Shown: positions 35,713-44,526, counted from the stretch's first letter. The stretch: DNA of 64,000 nt from Bacillota bacterium (GCA_023386815.1 JAEWIZ010000008.1:310001-374000); one strand, 5' to 3'. Made by a program: numbers and translations. The notes: a model not told the origin generated them from the sequence alone.

Positions 35713-36153
35713 ATGTTAAAAGGAATACCACAAATTTTATCACCAGAATTATTAAAGGTATTATGTGAGATGGGACATAGTGACCGTCTTGTAATTTCCG
35801 ATGGTAACTTTCCAGCAGAGTCCATGGGAAAAAATGCAATCGTGATCCGCTGTGATGGACACGGTGTGCCGGAATTGCTAGATGCTATTCTCAAGGTTTT
35901 TCCTTTGGATACTTATATTGATAAGCCAGCTAAGTTAATGGAAGTTATGCCAGGAGACCCGGTAGAAACTCCAATCTGGGAAACCTACAAAGAAATCATC
36001 ACCAAGCATGATAATAGAGGTTCTGAGGCAGTAGGTAATATTGAGAGATTTGCCTTCTATGAGGAAGCGAAGTCTTCTTATGCTATCGTTGCAACCAGTG
36101 AAAAAGCATTATATGCAAATATTATGTTGCAAAAAGGTGTGGTTGTTCAATAA
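35713..36153 (+). CDS. fucU: FucU/RbsD-family sugar mutarotase
   Basis: The ATG at 35713 follows GGAGGAAAT. The 146-residue product aligns by eye with FucU: LKGIPQILSPELLKVLCEMGHSDRL with His22, SDGNFPAESMG, DGHGVPELLDAIL, and EKALYANIMLQKGVV at the end. FucU interconverts alpha and beta anomers of L-fucose (and related sugars such as ribose). The common SDAHFP is SDGNFP here. It would supply the anomer needed by the next cytoplasmic enzyme after import. L-fucose or L-rhamnose-type sugars fit, but ribose is not excluded. Confidence 0.88.
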   Translation: MLKGIPQILSPELLKVLCEMGHSDRLVISDGNFPAESMGKNAIVIRCDGHGVPELLDAILKVFPLDTYIDKPAKLMEVMPGDPVETPIWETYKEIITKHDNRGSEAVGNIERFAFYEEAKSSYAIVATSEKALYANIMLQKGVVVQ

Positions 36154-36403
36154 TATTGTACAATTATACAATTTTCTACCTATTAAATTGATGGGTATTC
36201 ATAAAAACATCAAAAAAAATTGAACTATTAACGTTTAGTTGATTGACTTTTTTGTTAGATTGTGATAAAGTTCTACTGTAATCATTGTGAATAAACACAA
36301 TGAATGAAGTTGCTGTCCATCCTAATTTTCGATTCATGTGTTCGGTGGTACTACCTAATGGTACTACCGATGGAAATTATGGAATACAATATAAATGAAA
36401 GAA

Positions 36404-36440
36404 AAAGCGCTGATAGCCGAAGGCTGTCAGCGCTTTTTTT
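36404..36440 (+). terminator. Intrinsic terminator of the Rbs/FucU operon
   Basis: AAAGCGCTGATAGCC pairs with GGCTGTCAGCGCTTT (one G:U) across GAA, followed by a run of Ts to 36440. Confidence 0.92.
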
Positions 36441-36513
36441 CAGCTTTTTTTCGTGCTTTTGGCTATGTTTCCACCTGAAATATGAAAATTAATTATCAAT
36501 TATCCATCATGCA

Positions 36514-36542
36514 TTGTCCGGACATCCTTATTATGGTATGAT
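36514..36542 (+). promoter_or_regulatory. Candidate sigma-A promoter of the pentapeptide-repeat gene
   Basis: TTGTCC and TATGAT are spaced by exactly 17 bp. The -35 overlaps the palindrome TGTCCGGACA, a possible repressor site. The start codon is 108 bp downstream. Confidence 0.5.
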
Positions 36543-36649
36543 TGCGTTAATCAAGGACAGTTGTACTATTACATTACCAGAGCAGGTGTTTAGGATCGTA
36601 ATTGATTTTTGAAAATCGATAAATGAATAGATGAAAGGAAGTTAATACC

Positions 36650-37300
36650 ATGGTTAAAATAAATGCACCACAGATTATAACAATAAGAGATGGTGGGCCA
36701 ATGCTAAACCAAATCATAGAGTTACAGGAGCAGGAGCGTTTTGCAGAAGGATTATTGTTTACCTCGGAATATTTATCGGGAGAAGATTTATCAGGACTGG
36801 ATTATAATCAGGTAGAATTCGAGCATTGCAGGTTTCTCAATTGTAATTTTAACAAAGTTGGATTTACGAATGTTCGATTTAATCAGTGTGATCTTTCCAA
36901 TTGTACTTTTGAGAACGGGTATTTCAGTCAGGTGGAATTTGTATCCTGCAAAGGTGTAGGCAGTAAGTTTCAAAATACAACCATGAAGCAAGTACGATTC
37001 TCGGATTCTAATTTTTCCTATTCTAATTTCGAGCATTCCAAACTGCAAAAAGTTGCGGTTACTTCCTCTGATTTTGGAAAAGCATGTCTTGCAGAAAGTG
37101 TGTTGAAAGAAATAGAACTAAAGGATACCTCCTTGAACCAGGCGGATTTCTTTAAGACACCGCTAAAAGGAATTGATTTTAGAGAATGTCAAATCGAAGG
37201 TATCACTTTGTCTGATAGCTACAAGGAATTAAAGGGAGCGATCGTAGATACGTATCAAGCAGCTGAGTTAGCCCGAATTCTTGGAGTTGAGGTTAAATAG
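36650..37300 (+). CDS. Pentapeptide-repeat protein
   Basis: This 216-residue protein is mostly pentapeptide repeats of the form A/C/S-x-F/L-x-x from about residue 45 to 190 (for example CRFLNCNFNKVGF and SNFSYSNFEHSKL). It should fold as a right-handed quadrilateral beta-helix. The C-terminus (DTYQAAELARILGVEV) matches the ending common in McbG/Qnr-like members. Some Qnr proteins protect DNA gyrase from quinolones, but most family members have no known role and none is claimed here. It stands alone with its own promoter-like site, and the ATG follows AAAGGAAG. Confidence 0.85.
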   Translation: MVKINAPQIITIRDGGPMLNQIIELQEQERFAEGLLFTSEYLSGEDLSGLDYNQVEFEHCRFLNCNFNKVGFTNVRFNQCDLSNCTFENGYFSQVEFVSCKGVGSKFQNTTMKQVRFSDSNFSYSNFEHSKLQKVAVTSSDFGKACLAESVLKEIELKDTSLNQADFFKTPLKGIDFRECQIEGITLSDSYKELKGAIVDTYQAAELARILGVEVK

Positions 37301-37388
37301 AAAAAAGAGTCGCAAAAAGAAAAGAAATGTTTTATAATAAATATAACATGTTGCTTTTTACATACTTAGATCGAAAGGAGAGTTTATT

Positions 37389-38222
37389 ATGGCACTGATA
37401 CAAGTGAATTTCATTTCAAAATCCTTGATGAGAACCGTACCAATGAATGTTATTTTGCCAGTGGATAAGTTAACATTTCCAGGCATGCCTGTCAGGGAGG
37501 ATAAACCTTACAAAACCTTATATTTGTTACATGGGGTTTTCGGTAATTATACGGATTGGATTTCCGGGACGAATATTCAAAGATGGGCAGAGGAGAGAGA
37601 TCTGGTGGTAGTGATGCCTTCCGGGGATAATATGTTCTATGTGGATCAGCCGAAAGCGAATAACTATTATGGTGAATTTATCGGTAAGGAATTAGTAGAG
37701 ATCACACGCAAAATGTTTCCCCTTTCTCATAAGAAAGAGGATACTTTCGTTGCAGGTCTTTCTATGGGGGGATTCGGTGCCATTCGCAATGGGCTAAAAT
37801 ATAATGATACCTTTGGTTGTATTGCTGGATTATCTTCTGCTTTGGTACTTGAGGGAGTGGATCAAAGAACCAACGAGGTTCCCTTCTTTCTCGAAAGTAG
37901 AAGCTATGCAGAAAGTTGTTTCGGAGATCTGTCTAAATTGACAGAAAGTGATATGAATCCAAAGTGGCTTGTGAAAAAGCTATTGGACGAAAAGGCTGAT
38001 ATACCTAAGATTTATATGGCTTGTGGAACCAGTGACAGCTTATTTAATGCAAATAAAGAGTTTTATAATTATTTAACCAATCTTGGAATTACAGCAACTT
38101 TCGTGGAAGGATCAGGCGCTCATGAATGGGACTTCTGGAATACGTATATTAAAAAAGTACTAGATTGGCTGCCTTTAGAGCGGAATGGAATGGGCATCAA
38201 TAGCGGTAATGTGGGTGTTTGA
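37389..38222 (+). CDS. Esterase of the tributyrin esterase/esterase-D type
   Basis: The 277-residue protein is an alpha/beta hydrolase with LYLLHGVFGNYTDW near 45-57 (oxyanion), nucleophile Ser125 in GLSMGGFG and a C-terminal His in GSGAHEWDFW; the Asp probably lies in CGTSDSLF. The family includes tributyrin esterase EstA and feruloyl or acetyl esterases. No signal peptide is present, so it would deacylate imported oligosaccharides or small esters in the cytoplasm. RBS AAAGGAGAG precedes the ATG. Followed by a terminator. Confidence 0.87.
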   Translation: MALIQVNFISKSLMRTVPMNVILPVDKLTFPGMPVREDKPYKTLYLLHGVFGNYTDWISGTNIQRWAEERDLVVVMPSGDNMFYVDQPKANNYYGEFIGKELVEITRKMFPLSHKKEDTFVAGLSMGGFGAIRNGLKYNDTFGCIAGLSSALVLEGVDQRTNEVPFFLESRSYAESCFGDLSKLTESDMNPKWLVKKLLDEKADIPKIYMACGTSDSLFNANKEFYNYLTNLGITATFVEGSGAHEWDFWNTYIKKVLDWLPLERNGMGINSGNVGV

Positions 38223-38241
38223 TTACGATAAGATTGAGAAT

Positions 38242-38276
38242 AAGGATATAGCAGCTCAAAGTTGTTATATCCTTTT
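38242..38276 (+). terminator. Intrinsic terminator after the esterase gene
   Basis: AAGGATATA pairs with TATATCCTT across a 15-base loop that can partly pair; TTTT follows. Confidence 0.75.
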
Positions 38277-38420
38277 CCTGTCAAGCGAATTTGCTTCCTA
38301 GTTTAGTTTTTATAACATGTGTATGATACCAATGGATTTTTTCTTTCTATATTTCCATGACATTGGTAAATTTTAATAAAAATATTTAAAATTATTGTAG
38401 TATAGTAACAAAAATAGTTA

Positions 38421-38449
38421 TTGATATTATTTCGAGAATGGTTTAATAT
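38421..38449 (+). promoter_or_regulatory. Candidate promoter of the H-NOX chemoreceptor gene
   Basis: TTGATA and TAATAT are spaced by 17 bp, 34 bp before the start codon. No sigma-D-type flagellar promoter was seen. Confidence 0.4.
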
Positions 38450-38482
38450 AAATTTATGATAACATAAGAGAAGGAGGACATT

Positions 38483-40276
38483 ATGAAGGGAACAGTAGTA
38501 TCATCGTGGGTTTCATCCTGTAGGGCTTTATTTGGGAATGAAATTGTCGATAAGGCTTTAGTAGCACACAAATTACAAACAGATGTGGTATTTTCCCCAC
38601 TTGAAGATGTAGAGGATAGAATTGCAACAGGCATTGTTGATCAAGTAGGTAACATGGTTGGAAAAAACCATGAAGAGATATGGAAGATTATGGGTGAACA
38701 AAACATCAAGACATTTAGTAAGAATTATCCAGGGTTCTTTCGTCATGAGTCAGCTTATCAGTTTTTAAAATCCATGAATGATGTACATATTATTGTTATG
38801 AAACGCTTTAAGGGTGCAGTACCACCGATCTTAGATGTTCTGCCTCTATCAAAGAATCAGATATTATTCACATATCGTTCCAAACGAGGAATGCACCATT
38901 ACCTCTATGGATTAATTAATGGGGTAGCCCATTACTTTAATGAAACTATAGGAATTGAACCGTTATCACAGAAAGAGGGAGAGGTTCAGCTTAAATTAAC
39001 CTTTGATAGTGAGATACAATCTACCAAACGTTATAGGTTCAACCAATTACTTTCCTTCGGTGTGCTAAAGAAGGTGTCTATTAAGGCATCAATACTTAAT
39101 ACAGCTATTGTTCTGGTAGCAGCTTTATTGATGAAGCCAGGAGTTTTAACAACTGCTGTCCTAGGTGTAGTTACTTTTGCAGCATCCATGTTCTCCGCTA
39201 CAATGTTACAACGTCCGCAGAAGCTTTTAAATCAGGAATTAAAGAGATTAAGTGAAGGTGATTTCATTGAGAACCTTAACCTACGTTCGAAGGATGAATA
39301 TGAACAGGTCATGAATTTAATCAATGCAATTAAGCAAAAAGTACAGAAGGATTTCATTGGATTTAATGCTATCGTTGATGAGATGTACACCTTTAACCGT
39401 TCAGTAACTGAGATAGCAGGAACTATGCAAGCTACTTCAAATGAGATCACTGCGGTGCTGGATGAGGTTGCAATTGCAGCAACAACTCAAGCGGAAGATA
39501 CAGAACGATCGGTTAGTATCTTAAGTGACAGCATCAGTAATGTTACTCATATATCGGAAGAAAGTCAGAATAATGAACAGAAAATTGAAACAGCCATGGA
39601 GCGTTTGGAAAATAGCTTCCATGATGTTAATAATACAGCAAAAGAAATTCAAACCGTACTCACAAAATTTAATCTGATCAAAAGAAACAGTGACGATTTA
39701 CGCAAAAATGCGGTTGATATGATGCAAATTGTATCTATCGTATCCTCCATTGCTAAGCAGATTAACCTTCTGGCTTTGAATGCTTCCATAGAAGCAGCAA
39801 GGGCAGGTGAAGCAGGCAGAGGGTTTGCAGTTGTAGCTGAGGAGGTAAGAAGTCTTTCTGTTGATACAAACCAAGCGGTAGATCAGATTAATCAGAGCCT
39901 GACACAATTTGTGGAAAGTATCGGTGGAGTGGTTGGCGATATTGATGTTCAATACAATGTCCTAGAAGCAGAAAGTATAAAGTTAACCAATGCTGTTGAT
40001 ACCTCAAGTGATGCTAATTCCAATCTGAAAGCAGTATCAGATCTGATGATTGAAACTTCACAGGAGCTTAAGGTAGAAGCAGATAATATTGCAGCTCTAT
40101 TTGATAATATGCATAGCTTGGCAGCGATTGCAGAAGAGAATTCTGCTGCTACAGAGGAAGCAAGCTCTAATGTTGCTATCTATGTTGATCAGATTAATGA
40201 ATTAACAGCTCAGATCAATGTATTTAACAAGATGATTGTTAACTTCCAGGAAGATTTGGGTAATTATAAGATATAA
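38483..40276 (+). CDS. H-NOX (heme) domain fused to methyl-accepting chemotaxis protein
   Basis: Residues 1 to about 180 form an H-NOX domain: MKGTVVSSW, FSPLEDVED, proximal heme ligand His102 (MNDVHI), Pro115 and the heme-propionate motif Y131-S133-R135 (YRSKR). The distal residues Trp9, Asn74 and Tyr140 are all present at the same numbers as in the O2-binding Thermoanaerobacter Tar4 H-NOX. A two-helix membrane hairpin (about 200-242) follows, then a HAMP-like linker and an MCP signalling domain whose tip reads NASIEAARAGEAGRGFAVVAEEV near 430-455. Both sensor and signalling parts are cytoplasmic. It should relay O2 (possibly NO) binding to CheA and thus motility. The ATG follows GAAGGAGG. 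Confidence 0.95.
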   Translation: MKGTVVSSWVSSCRALFGNEIVDKALVAHKLQTDVVFSPLEDVEDRIATGIVDQVGNMVGKNHEEIWKIMGEQNIKTFSKNYPGFFRHESAYQFLKSMNDVHIIVMKRFKGAVPPILDVLPLSKNQILFTYRSKRGMHHYLYGLINGVAHYFNETIGIEPLSQKEGEVQLKLTFDSEIQSTKRYRFNQLLSFGVLKKVSIKASILNTAIVLVAALLMKPGVLTTAVLGVVTFAASMFSATMLQRPQKLLNQELKRLSEGDFIENLNLRSKDEYEQVMNLINAIKQKVQKDFIGFNAIVDEMYTFNRSVTEIAGTMQATSNEITAVLDEVAIAATTQAEDTERSVSILSDSISNVTHISEESQNNEQKIETAMERLENSFHDVNNTAKEIQTVLTKFNLIKRNSDDLRKNAVDMMQIVSIVSSIAKQINLLALNASIEAARAGEAGRGFAVVAEEVRSLSVDTNQAVDQINQSLTQFVESIGGVVGDIDVQYNVLEAESIKLTNAVDTSSDANSNLKAVSDLMIETSQELKVEADNIAALFDNMHSLAAIAEENSAATEEASSNVAIYVDQINELTAQINVFNKMIVNFQEDLGNYKI

Positions 40277-40299
40277 GTATAGAAAACAATCAAATGCTG

Positions 40300-40331
40300 G
40301 GACTGAACTGGAATGTGTTCAGTCCTTTTTT
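40300..40331 (+). terminator. Intrinsic terminator after the H-NOX gene
   Basis: GGACTGAAC and GTTCAGTCC form a perfect 9-bp stem with an 8-base loop followed by six Ts. Confidence 0.9.
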
Positions 40332-40427
40332 GATGGTGTAATTAGCTCTCGCGCGTAAAGATTTAATTTAGTATATTCAGATGTTGTATTGAAACCAAAA
40401 TTTGCGAAGTAAATATATACAATAACA

Positions 40428-40456
40428 TTGAATATTTATTCTAAAAATGGTATGCT
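40428..40456 (+). promoter_or_regulatory. Candidate promoter of the symporter gene
   Basis: TTGAAT and TATGCT are spaced by 17 bp, 54 bp before the ATG at 40511. Confidence 0.5.
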
Positions 40457-40510
40457 AGATACTGTGTAACTTTTTGATACATAAATTAAAATTCGAAAGG
40501 ATTATCAAAG

Positions 40511-41917
40511 ATGCTATCTGATTTCAATCAATTTATTAACTGGGTTGATGGGCTGGTTTGGGGGTTACCATTGATCGTTCTTATTATGGCAATTGGTATC
40601 TATTTGACAATACGTCTAAAGGTATTACAAGTAGTGCATTTGCCAAAGGCTCTAAAATATATGGTTCTTAATGAGGAGGGAGGAACAGGTGAGGTAACCA
40701 GCTTTGCAGCACTTTGTACAGCGTTGTCGGCTACTATTGGTACGGGTAATATTGTTGGTGTAGCAACGGCGATTGTTGCCGGCGGGCCAGGGGCTTTGTT
40801 CTGGATGTGGATCGCAGCCTTTTTTGGTATGGCTACTAAATATTCAGAAGGGTTACTAGCAGTTAAATTTCGTAAAGTTTCTGAAGATGGACATGTATTA
40901 GGTGGACCCTTTTACTATATCGAGATGGGGATGGGAGCTAAATTTCGTTGGTTGGCCAAGCTCTTTGCCTTCTTTGGGGCATGTGCCGGCATCATGGGTA
41001 TTGGTACTATTACGCAGGTGAATGGTATTACATCTGCGGTTAATAATTTTGCATCCGGCAGTAATCCTATGATGATCACCATTCTTGGGACAGACTACTC
41101 CATTGCTACAGTTATTACCGGCTTGGTTGTTACAATATGTGCCGGACTAGTTTTAATTGGAGGAATAAAGAGAATCTCTAATTTTGCCCAGATTGTCGTG
41201 CCATTCATGGCGATTATCTATATTTTATTTTGTTTTATATTGTTGATTAATAATCTGAGCGCGATTCCACATGCTCTTGTTGAGATATTTGAAGGAGCCT
41301 TCGGAGTGAAGGCAGTTGCCGGAGGTGCTTTGGGAGCAATGATAGTGGCAATGCAGAAGGGTATTGCCAGAGGTATCTTTTCCAATGAATCAGGACTTGG
41401 TAGCGCACCAATTGCGGCTGCCGCAGCACAGACGAATGAGCCGGCACGCCAAGGCTTAGTTTCTATGACAGGCACCTTTATTGACACAATTATTATATGT
41501 ACAATGACCGGTTTAAGCATTGTCATCACTGGTGCATGGAATATTGGTTTGGAAGGCGTGGAAGTAACGGATCAGGCATTTCGCTCTGGCTTGCCATTTA
41601 GTCCAACGATAGCATCCTTCCTCCTGATGCTATGTTTAATATTCTTTGCCTTTACAACTATTATTGGTTGGAATTATTACAGCGAGCGTTGTGTGGAGTA
41701 TTTAGTAAATGGAAAACAAAAGCCCGTGATTGTTTATCGTTGGCTATATATATTGGCTGTATTTATTGGACCGTATTTGACTGTTCAAGCGGTATGGGGA
41801 ATAGCGGACATCTTTAATGGTATGATGGCCTTCCCAAATCTAATTGCTCTTATAGCACTAAGTGGTGTTATTATCGCGGAAAGTAAGTCTTATTTTAATA
41901 AGATAAAAAATAAGTAA
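40511..41917 (+). CDS. AGCS-family sodium:alanine/glycine symporter
   Basis: This 468-residue membrane protein has about ten hydrophobic segments and the AGCS signatures: LCTALSATIGTGNIVGVATAI, AGGPGALFWMWIAAFFGMATKYSE near 93-116, and GIARGIFSNESGLGSAPIAAAAAQ near 288. AGCS proteins import small amino acids (alanine, glycine) with Na+. It stands alone with its own promoter; RBS GAAAGGA is moderate. No amino-acid enzyme is next to it. Confidence 0.95.
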   Translation: MLSDFNQFINWVDGLVWGLPLIVLIMAIGIYLTIRLKVLQVVHLPKALKYMVLNEEGGTGEVTSFAALCTALSATIGTGNIVGVATAIVAGGPGALFWMWIAAFFGMATKYSEGLLAVKFRKVSEDGHVLGGPFYYIEMGMGAKFRWLAKLFAFFGACAGIMGIGTITQVNGITSAVNNFASGSNPMMITILGTDYSIATVITGLVVTICAGLVLIGGIKRISNFAQIVVPFMAIIYILFCFILLINNLSAIPHALVEIFEGAFGVKAVAGGALGAMIVAMQKGIARGIFSNESGLGSAPIAAAAAQTNEPARQGLVSMTGTFIDTIIICTMTGLSIVITGAWNIGLEGVEVTDQAFRSGLPFSPTIASFLLMLCLIFFAFTTIIGWNYYSERCVEYLVNGKQKPVIVYRWLYILAVFIGPYLTVQAVWGIADIFNGMMAFPNLIALIALSGVIIAESKSYFNKIKNK

Positions 41918-42042
41918 TGTTGTGCTTAATAAGAATATGAAATGCCCGCCAAGTAGAAGAGCAGGATATTTTATTTAGGCTGAATGTAAAAAAATCTATT
42001 AAAAATTTAGTGAAAATGTCAGTATGTAAATAGTTACATGTT

Positions 42043-42051
42043 TGCTATAAT
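42043..42051 (+). promoter_or_regulatory. Candidate extended -10 promoter
   Basis: TGCTATAAT fits the extended -10 form (TGnTATAAT), which can work without a good -35. It lies 88 bp before the hydrolase start codon at 42139. Confidence 0.5.
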
Positions 42052-42138
42052 AAATGAACTATGATTCATACATGATTATGTTATGACTAACGTTGATCAT
42101 GTTAGATTTCGGTTAAAATGTTTCTAGGAGGATTTTGA

Positions 42139-43110
42139 ATGCATTCAGAAGTTATCAAACTATATGAGGACAGACAAGACGTTACATTAACTACATATGT
42201 GGTTGCAGATTCGCCAGAAATGGCAAATGGGAAGAAGAGACCGGCAATCTTAATTTGCCCAGGCGGTGCATACCTTTCTTGTTCGGATCGAGAAGGAGAA
42301 CCAGTCGCTCTGCGATTTGCGGCAATGGGTTACCATGCTTTTGTGCTCCGTTATTCTACATATAATGAAGGTAAGACAGGATTTCCAGATCTGTCGAAGA
42401 AACCTGAACCAAAAGAATTATGTCAACATCCGAAGCCTATGCAGGAAATAGGCAAAGCATTTTTAATTATTCGTGAGCACGCAAAGGAATGGAAGGTAGA
42501 CGTTGATAAGATTGCTATCTGCGGATTTTCAGCGGGAGCACATAACTGTTCTATGTACTCTACTTATTGGCATACACCCTTACTGTCAGAGTATTTCAAT
42601 GAGAAGCCGGAGGTATTCAAACCCGCTGCAGCTATTTTAGGCTATACACTAAGCGACTATATTTTTATGAAGGAGCAAGCCGGAAGAACAGAGGATCCTA
42701 TGGGAAAGGTGCTATTTGCATTATCTAATACAGCCTTCTTAGGAACCGACTTACCGGATGAAGCAAAGCTTGACGAGGTTAGTCCGGCGCGACACGTAAC
42801 AGAATTAAATCCACCGACCTTCCTCTGGTCAACTGCAGCTGACAGCTTAGTTCCGGTTCAACATACAATCCGTATGGCTCACGCTTTGGCAGATCATCAG
42901 GTTCCATTTGAGATGCATGTTTTCGAAGAGGGCGCACATGGATTGAGTCTGGCTACACAGGCATCCTCAGGAGCAAAATCAGAGATGAATAAGGATGCAG
43001 CTAAATGGGTTAACCTAGTGGAAGCTTGGCTAGATAAGAGATTAGCACTACCTCTACCGGAAAAAACTGCTTGGGAAGAGATGATGTCACAGAGCGGAAA
43101 TATATTTTAA
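42139..43110 (+). CDS. Alpha/beta hydrolase, acetyl-esterase-like
   Basis: The 323-residue protein carries an oxyanion motif CPGGAYLSCS near 40-49, nucleophile Ser131 in ICGFSAGAH, an Asp in STAADSLVP and His in EEGAHGLSL. This matches BD-FAE/acetyl-xylan-esterase-like cytoplasmic hydrolases (COG0657), which often remove acetyl groups from plant oligosaccharides. There is no signal peptide. The ATG follows TAGGAGG. It is a single-gene unit between an extended -10 and a strong terminator. Confidence 0.85.
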   Translation: MHSEVIKLYEDRQDVTLTTYVVADSPEMANGKKRPAILICPGGAYLSCSDREGEPVALRFAAMGYHAFVLRYSTYNEGKTGFPDLSKKPEPKELCQHPKPMQEIGKAFLIIREHAKEWKVDVDKIAICGFSAGAHNCSMYSTYWHTPLLSEYFNEKPEVFKPAAAILGYTLSDYIFMKEQAGRTEDPMGKVLFALSNTAFLGTDLPDEAKLDEVSPARHVTELNPPTFLWSTAADSLVPVQHTIRMAHALADHQVPFEMHVFEEGAHGLSLATQASSGAKSEMNKDAAKWVNLVEAWLDKRLALPLPEKTAWEEMMSQSGNIF

Positions 43111-43144
43111 AGAAATGCTTTCAATATATCATTCTGTTTTAACG

Positions 43145-43186
43145 GACAGTAGATAAGGCATATTTTGCCTTATCTACTGTCTTTTT
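43145..43186 (+). terminator. Intrinsic terminator after the hydrolase gene
   Basis: GACAGTAGATAAGGCA and TGCCTTATCTACTGTC form a perfect 16-bp stem with a 5-base loop, followed by TTTTT. Confidence 0.95.
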
Positions 43187-43207
43187 GCTATTATGTGTAG
43201 AAAAGCC

Positions 43208-43236
43208 TTATCATTCCTCGTGTTTTATGGTATAGT
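43208..43236 (+). promoter_or_regulatory. Candidate promoter of the folate operon
   Basis: TTATCA and TATAGT are spaced by 17 bp, 38 bp before the pabA start. I found no THF-riboswitch-like fold in the short leader. Confidence 0.5.
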
Positions 43237-43274
43237 ATATGTTGCATCAATCCAAGAAAGGTAAATGAGCCTAT

Positions 43275-43844
43275 ATGTTTCTAATGATAGATAACTATGA
43301 CTCTTTTGTATATAATTTAGTTCGATATATGCAGGAGCTAAATCAGGAGGTTTTGGTAGTAAGAAATGACGATATTGCTATAAGGAACATAAAGAATATG
43401 AGACCACAAGGGATTATCATATCACCAGGGCCGAAAACACCTCTTGAAGCTGGAATAACACTTGATGTCATAGAACAATTAAAAGGAAGGATCCCGATGC
43501 TTGGAATCTGCCTGGGGCATCAAGCAATCGGACATGCCTTTGGGGCTAGAATTATCAAGGGGAAAGAACCGGTGCATGGAAAGATATCAGAGGTGGTGCA
43601 TGACAACTTAGGAGTATTTCATAAGCTTAAGAACCCGATGCAGGTAACCAGATATCATTCTTTGATCGTTGAACGTAAGACCTTGCCTCATTGTCTGCAA
43701 ATATCCTGTGAAACAAGGGATGGTGTTATTATGGGCTTGAGACATAAAGATTATAGAATCGAAGGTGTTCAATTTCATCCGGAAGCAGAAATGACGGAAT
43801 GCGGGCATGGGCTGCTTCAAAATTTCGTGGATATTTGCATGTAA
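43275..43844 (+). CDS. pabA: Aminodeoxychorismate synthase glutamine amidotransferase subunit
   Basis: The 189-residue protein is a class-I amidotransferase: MIDNYDSFVYNLVRY, ISPGPKTP, the nucleophile Cys79 in GICLGHQAIG and the His/Glu pair in VQFHPEAEM (usual FHPES altered to FHPEA). It releases ammonia from glutamine for PabB. TrpG is closely related, but the folate neighbours and PabB downstream identify its role here. The site GAAAGG is 14 bases from the ATG, rather far; an in-frame ATG three codons later exists. It is first in the operon. Confidence 0.9.
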   Translation: MFLMIDNYDSFVYNLVRYMQELNQEVLVVRNDDIAIRNIKNMRPQGIIISPGPKTPLEAGITLDVIEQLKGRIPMLGICLGHQAIGHAFGARIIKGKEPVHGKISEVVHDNLGVFHKLKNPMQVTRYHSLIVERKTLPHCLQISCETRDGVIMGLRHKDYRIEGVQFHPEAEMTECGHGLLQNFVDICM

Positions 43845-43965
43845 TTTTATATGGACAATCGAAGATACTAAGTTTAGAATAAAAAACATTAATAAAACAT
43901 AAAAACATCAATAAAAAACATTGATTATAGATAGATATTGACAGAATTAAGGAAAGGAGTTTCCC

Positions 43966-44526
43966 ATGGTAGATTATAAAAAAATTGAGGAAGCCGTTAA
44001 AATGATTATAGAAGCAGTCGGAGAAGACCCGGATAGAGAAGGTCTTAAGGAGACTCCGAATCGAATCGCCAGAATGTACGATGAAATATTCTCCGGACTG
44101 CAGGAATCCCCGGAAGTACAGCTGGCAAAAACCTTTCGTGTTGTGGAGGATAACCTGGTAATTGAGAAGGATATAACCTTTTATTCCATGTGTGAACATC
44201 ACTTCCTTCCCTTCTTTGGACAGGCACATATTGCATATATTCCTAACGGTAAGGTTGCTGGACTTAGTAAGTTAGCTAGAACAGTAGATCTATACGCAAA
44301 GAGACCCCAGCTGCAGGAGAATTTGACAGAGCAAATTGCGCAAGCTCTGTATCAGCATTTAGATGCAAAGGCGGTTATGGTTGTTGTGGAAGCGGAGCAT
44401 TTATGCATCAGTATGCGTGGTATAAAAAAGCCGGGTACCAGAACAAAAACAGTTAGCGTGAAGGGCTTATATACAGAGGATAGTAAGCTGAGGGAAGAGA
44501 CCTACCGGATGATAACAAATAGCTAA
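43966..44526 (+). CDS. folE: GTP cyclohydrolase I
   Basis: This 186-residue enzyme converts GTP to 7,8-dihydroneopterin triphosphate, the first step of the pterin branch. Zinc ligands Cys76, His79 and Cys147 are visible in SMCEHHFLPFFG and HLCISMRGIKKPG. EDPDREGLKETPNRIARMY is the usual N-terminal signature. RBS AAAGGAG at good spacing. It lies between pabA and the folB-folK fusion. Confidence 0.97.
   Translation: MVDYKKIEEAVKMIIEAVGEDPDREGLKETPNRIARMYDEIFSGLQESPEVQLAKTFRVVEDNLVIEKDITFYSMCEHHFLPFFGQAHIAYIPNGKVAGLSKLARTVDLYAKRPQLQENLTEQIAQALYQHLDAKAVMVVVEAEHLCISMRGIKKPGTRTKTVSVKGLYTEDSKLREETYRMITNS

Larger units (their letters stand above)
36154..36649. other. Intergenic region
   Basis: This 496-bp stretch holds a strong terminator (36404-36440), a 10-bp palindrome TGTCCGGACA (36515-36524) overlapping a promoter-like pair, and otherwise AT-rich sequence. 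A 62-codon frame at 36304-36492 runs through the terminator and has no ribosome site; I do not call it a gene. Confidence 0.7.

Noticed and set aside
36304..36492. 62-codon frame in the gap after fucU
   Set aside because: It reads through the intrinsic terminator at 36404-36440 and has no ribosome site.
43187..43274. Possible THF riboswitch before the folate operon
   Set aside because: The leader after the predicted promoter is about 30 bases, too short, and none of the conserved segments is visible.
43275..43844. Anthranilate synthase subunit TrpG
   Set aside because: The partner gene has the PIKGT lysine typical of PabB and the operon is otherwise folate genes.
43729..44229. 166-codon minus-strand frame across the pabA-folE junction
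   Set aside because: It is antisense to two well-supported folate genes, has no recognisable domain and no start context.
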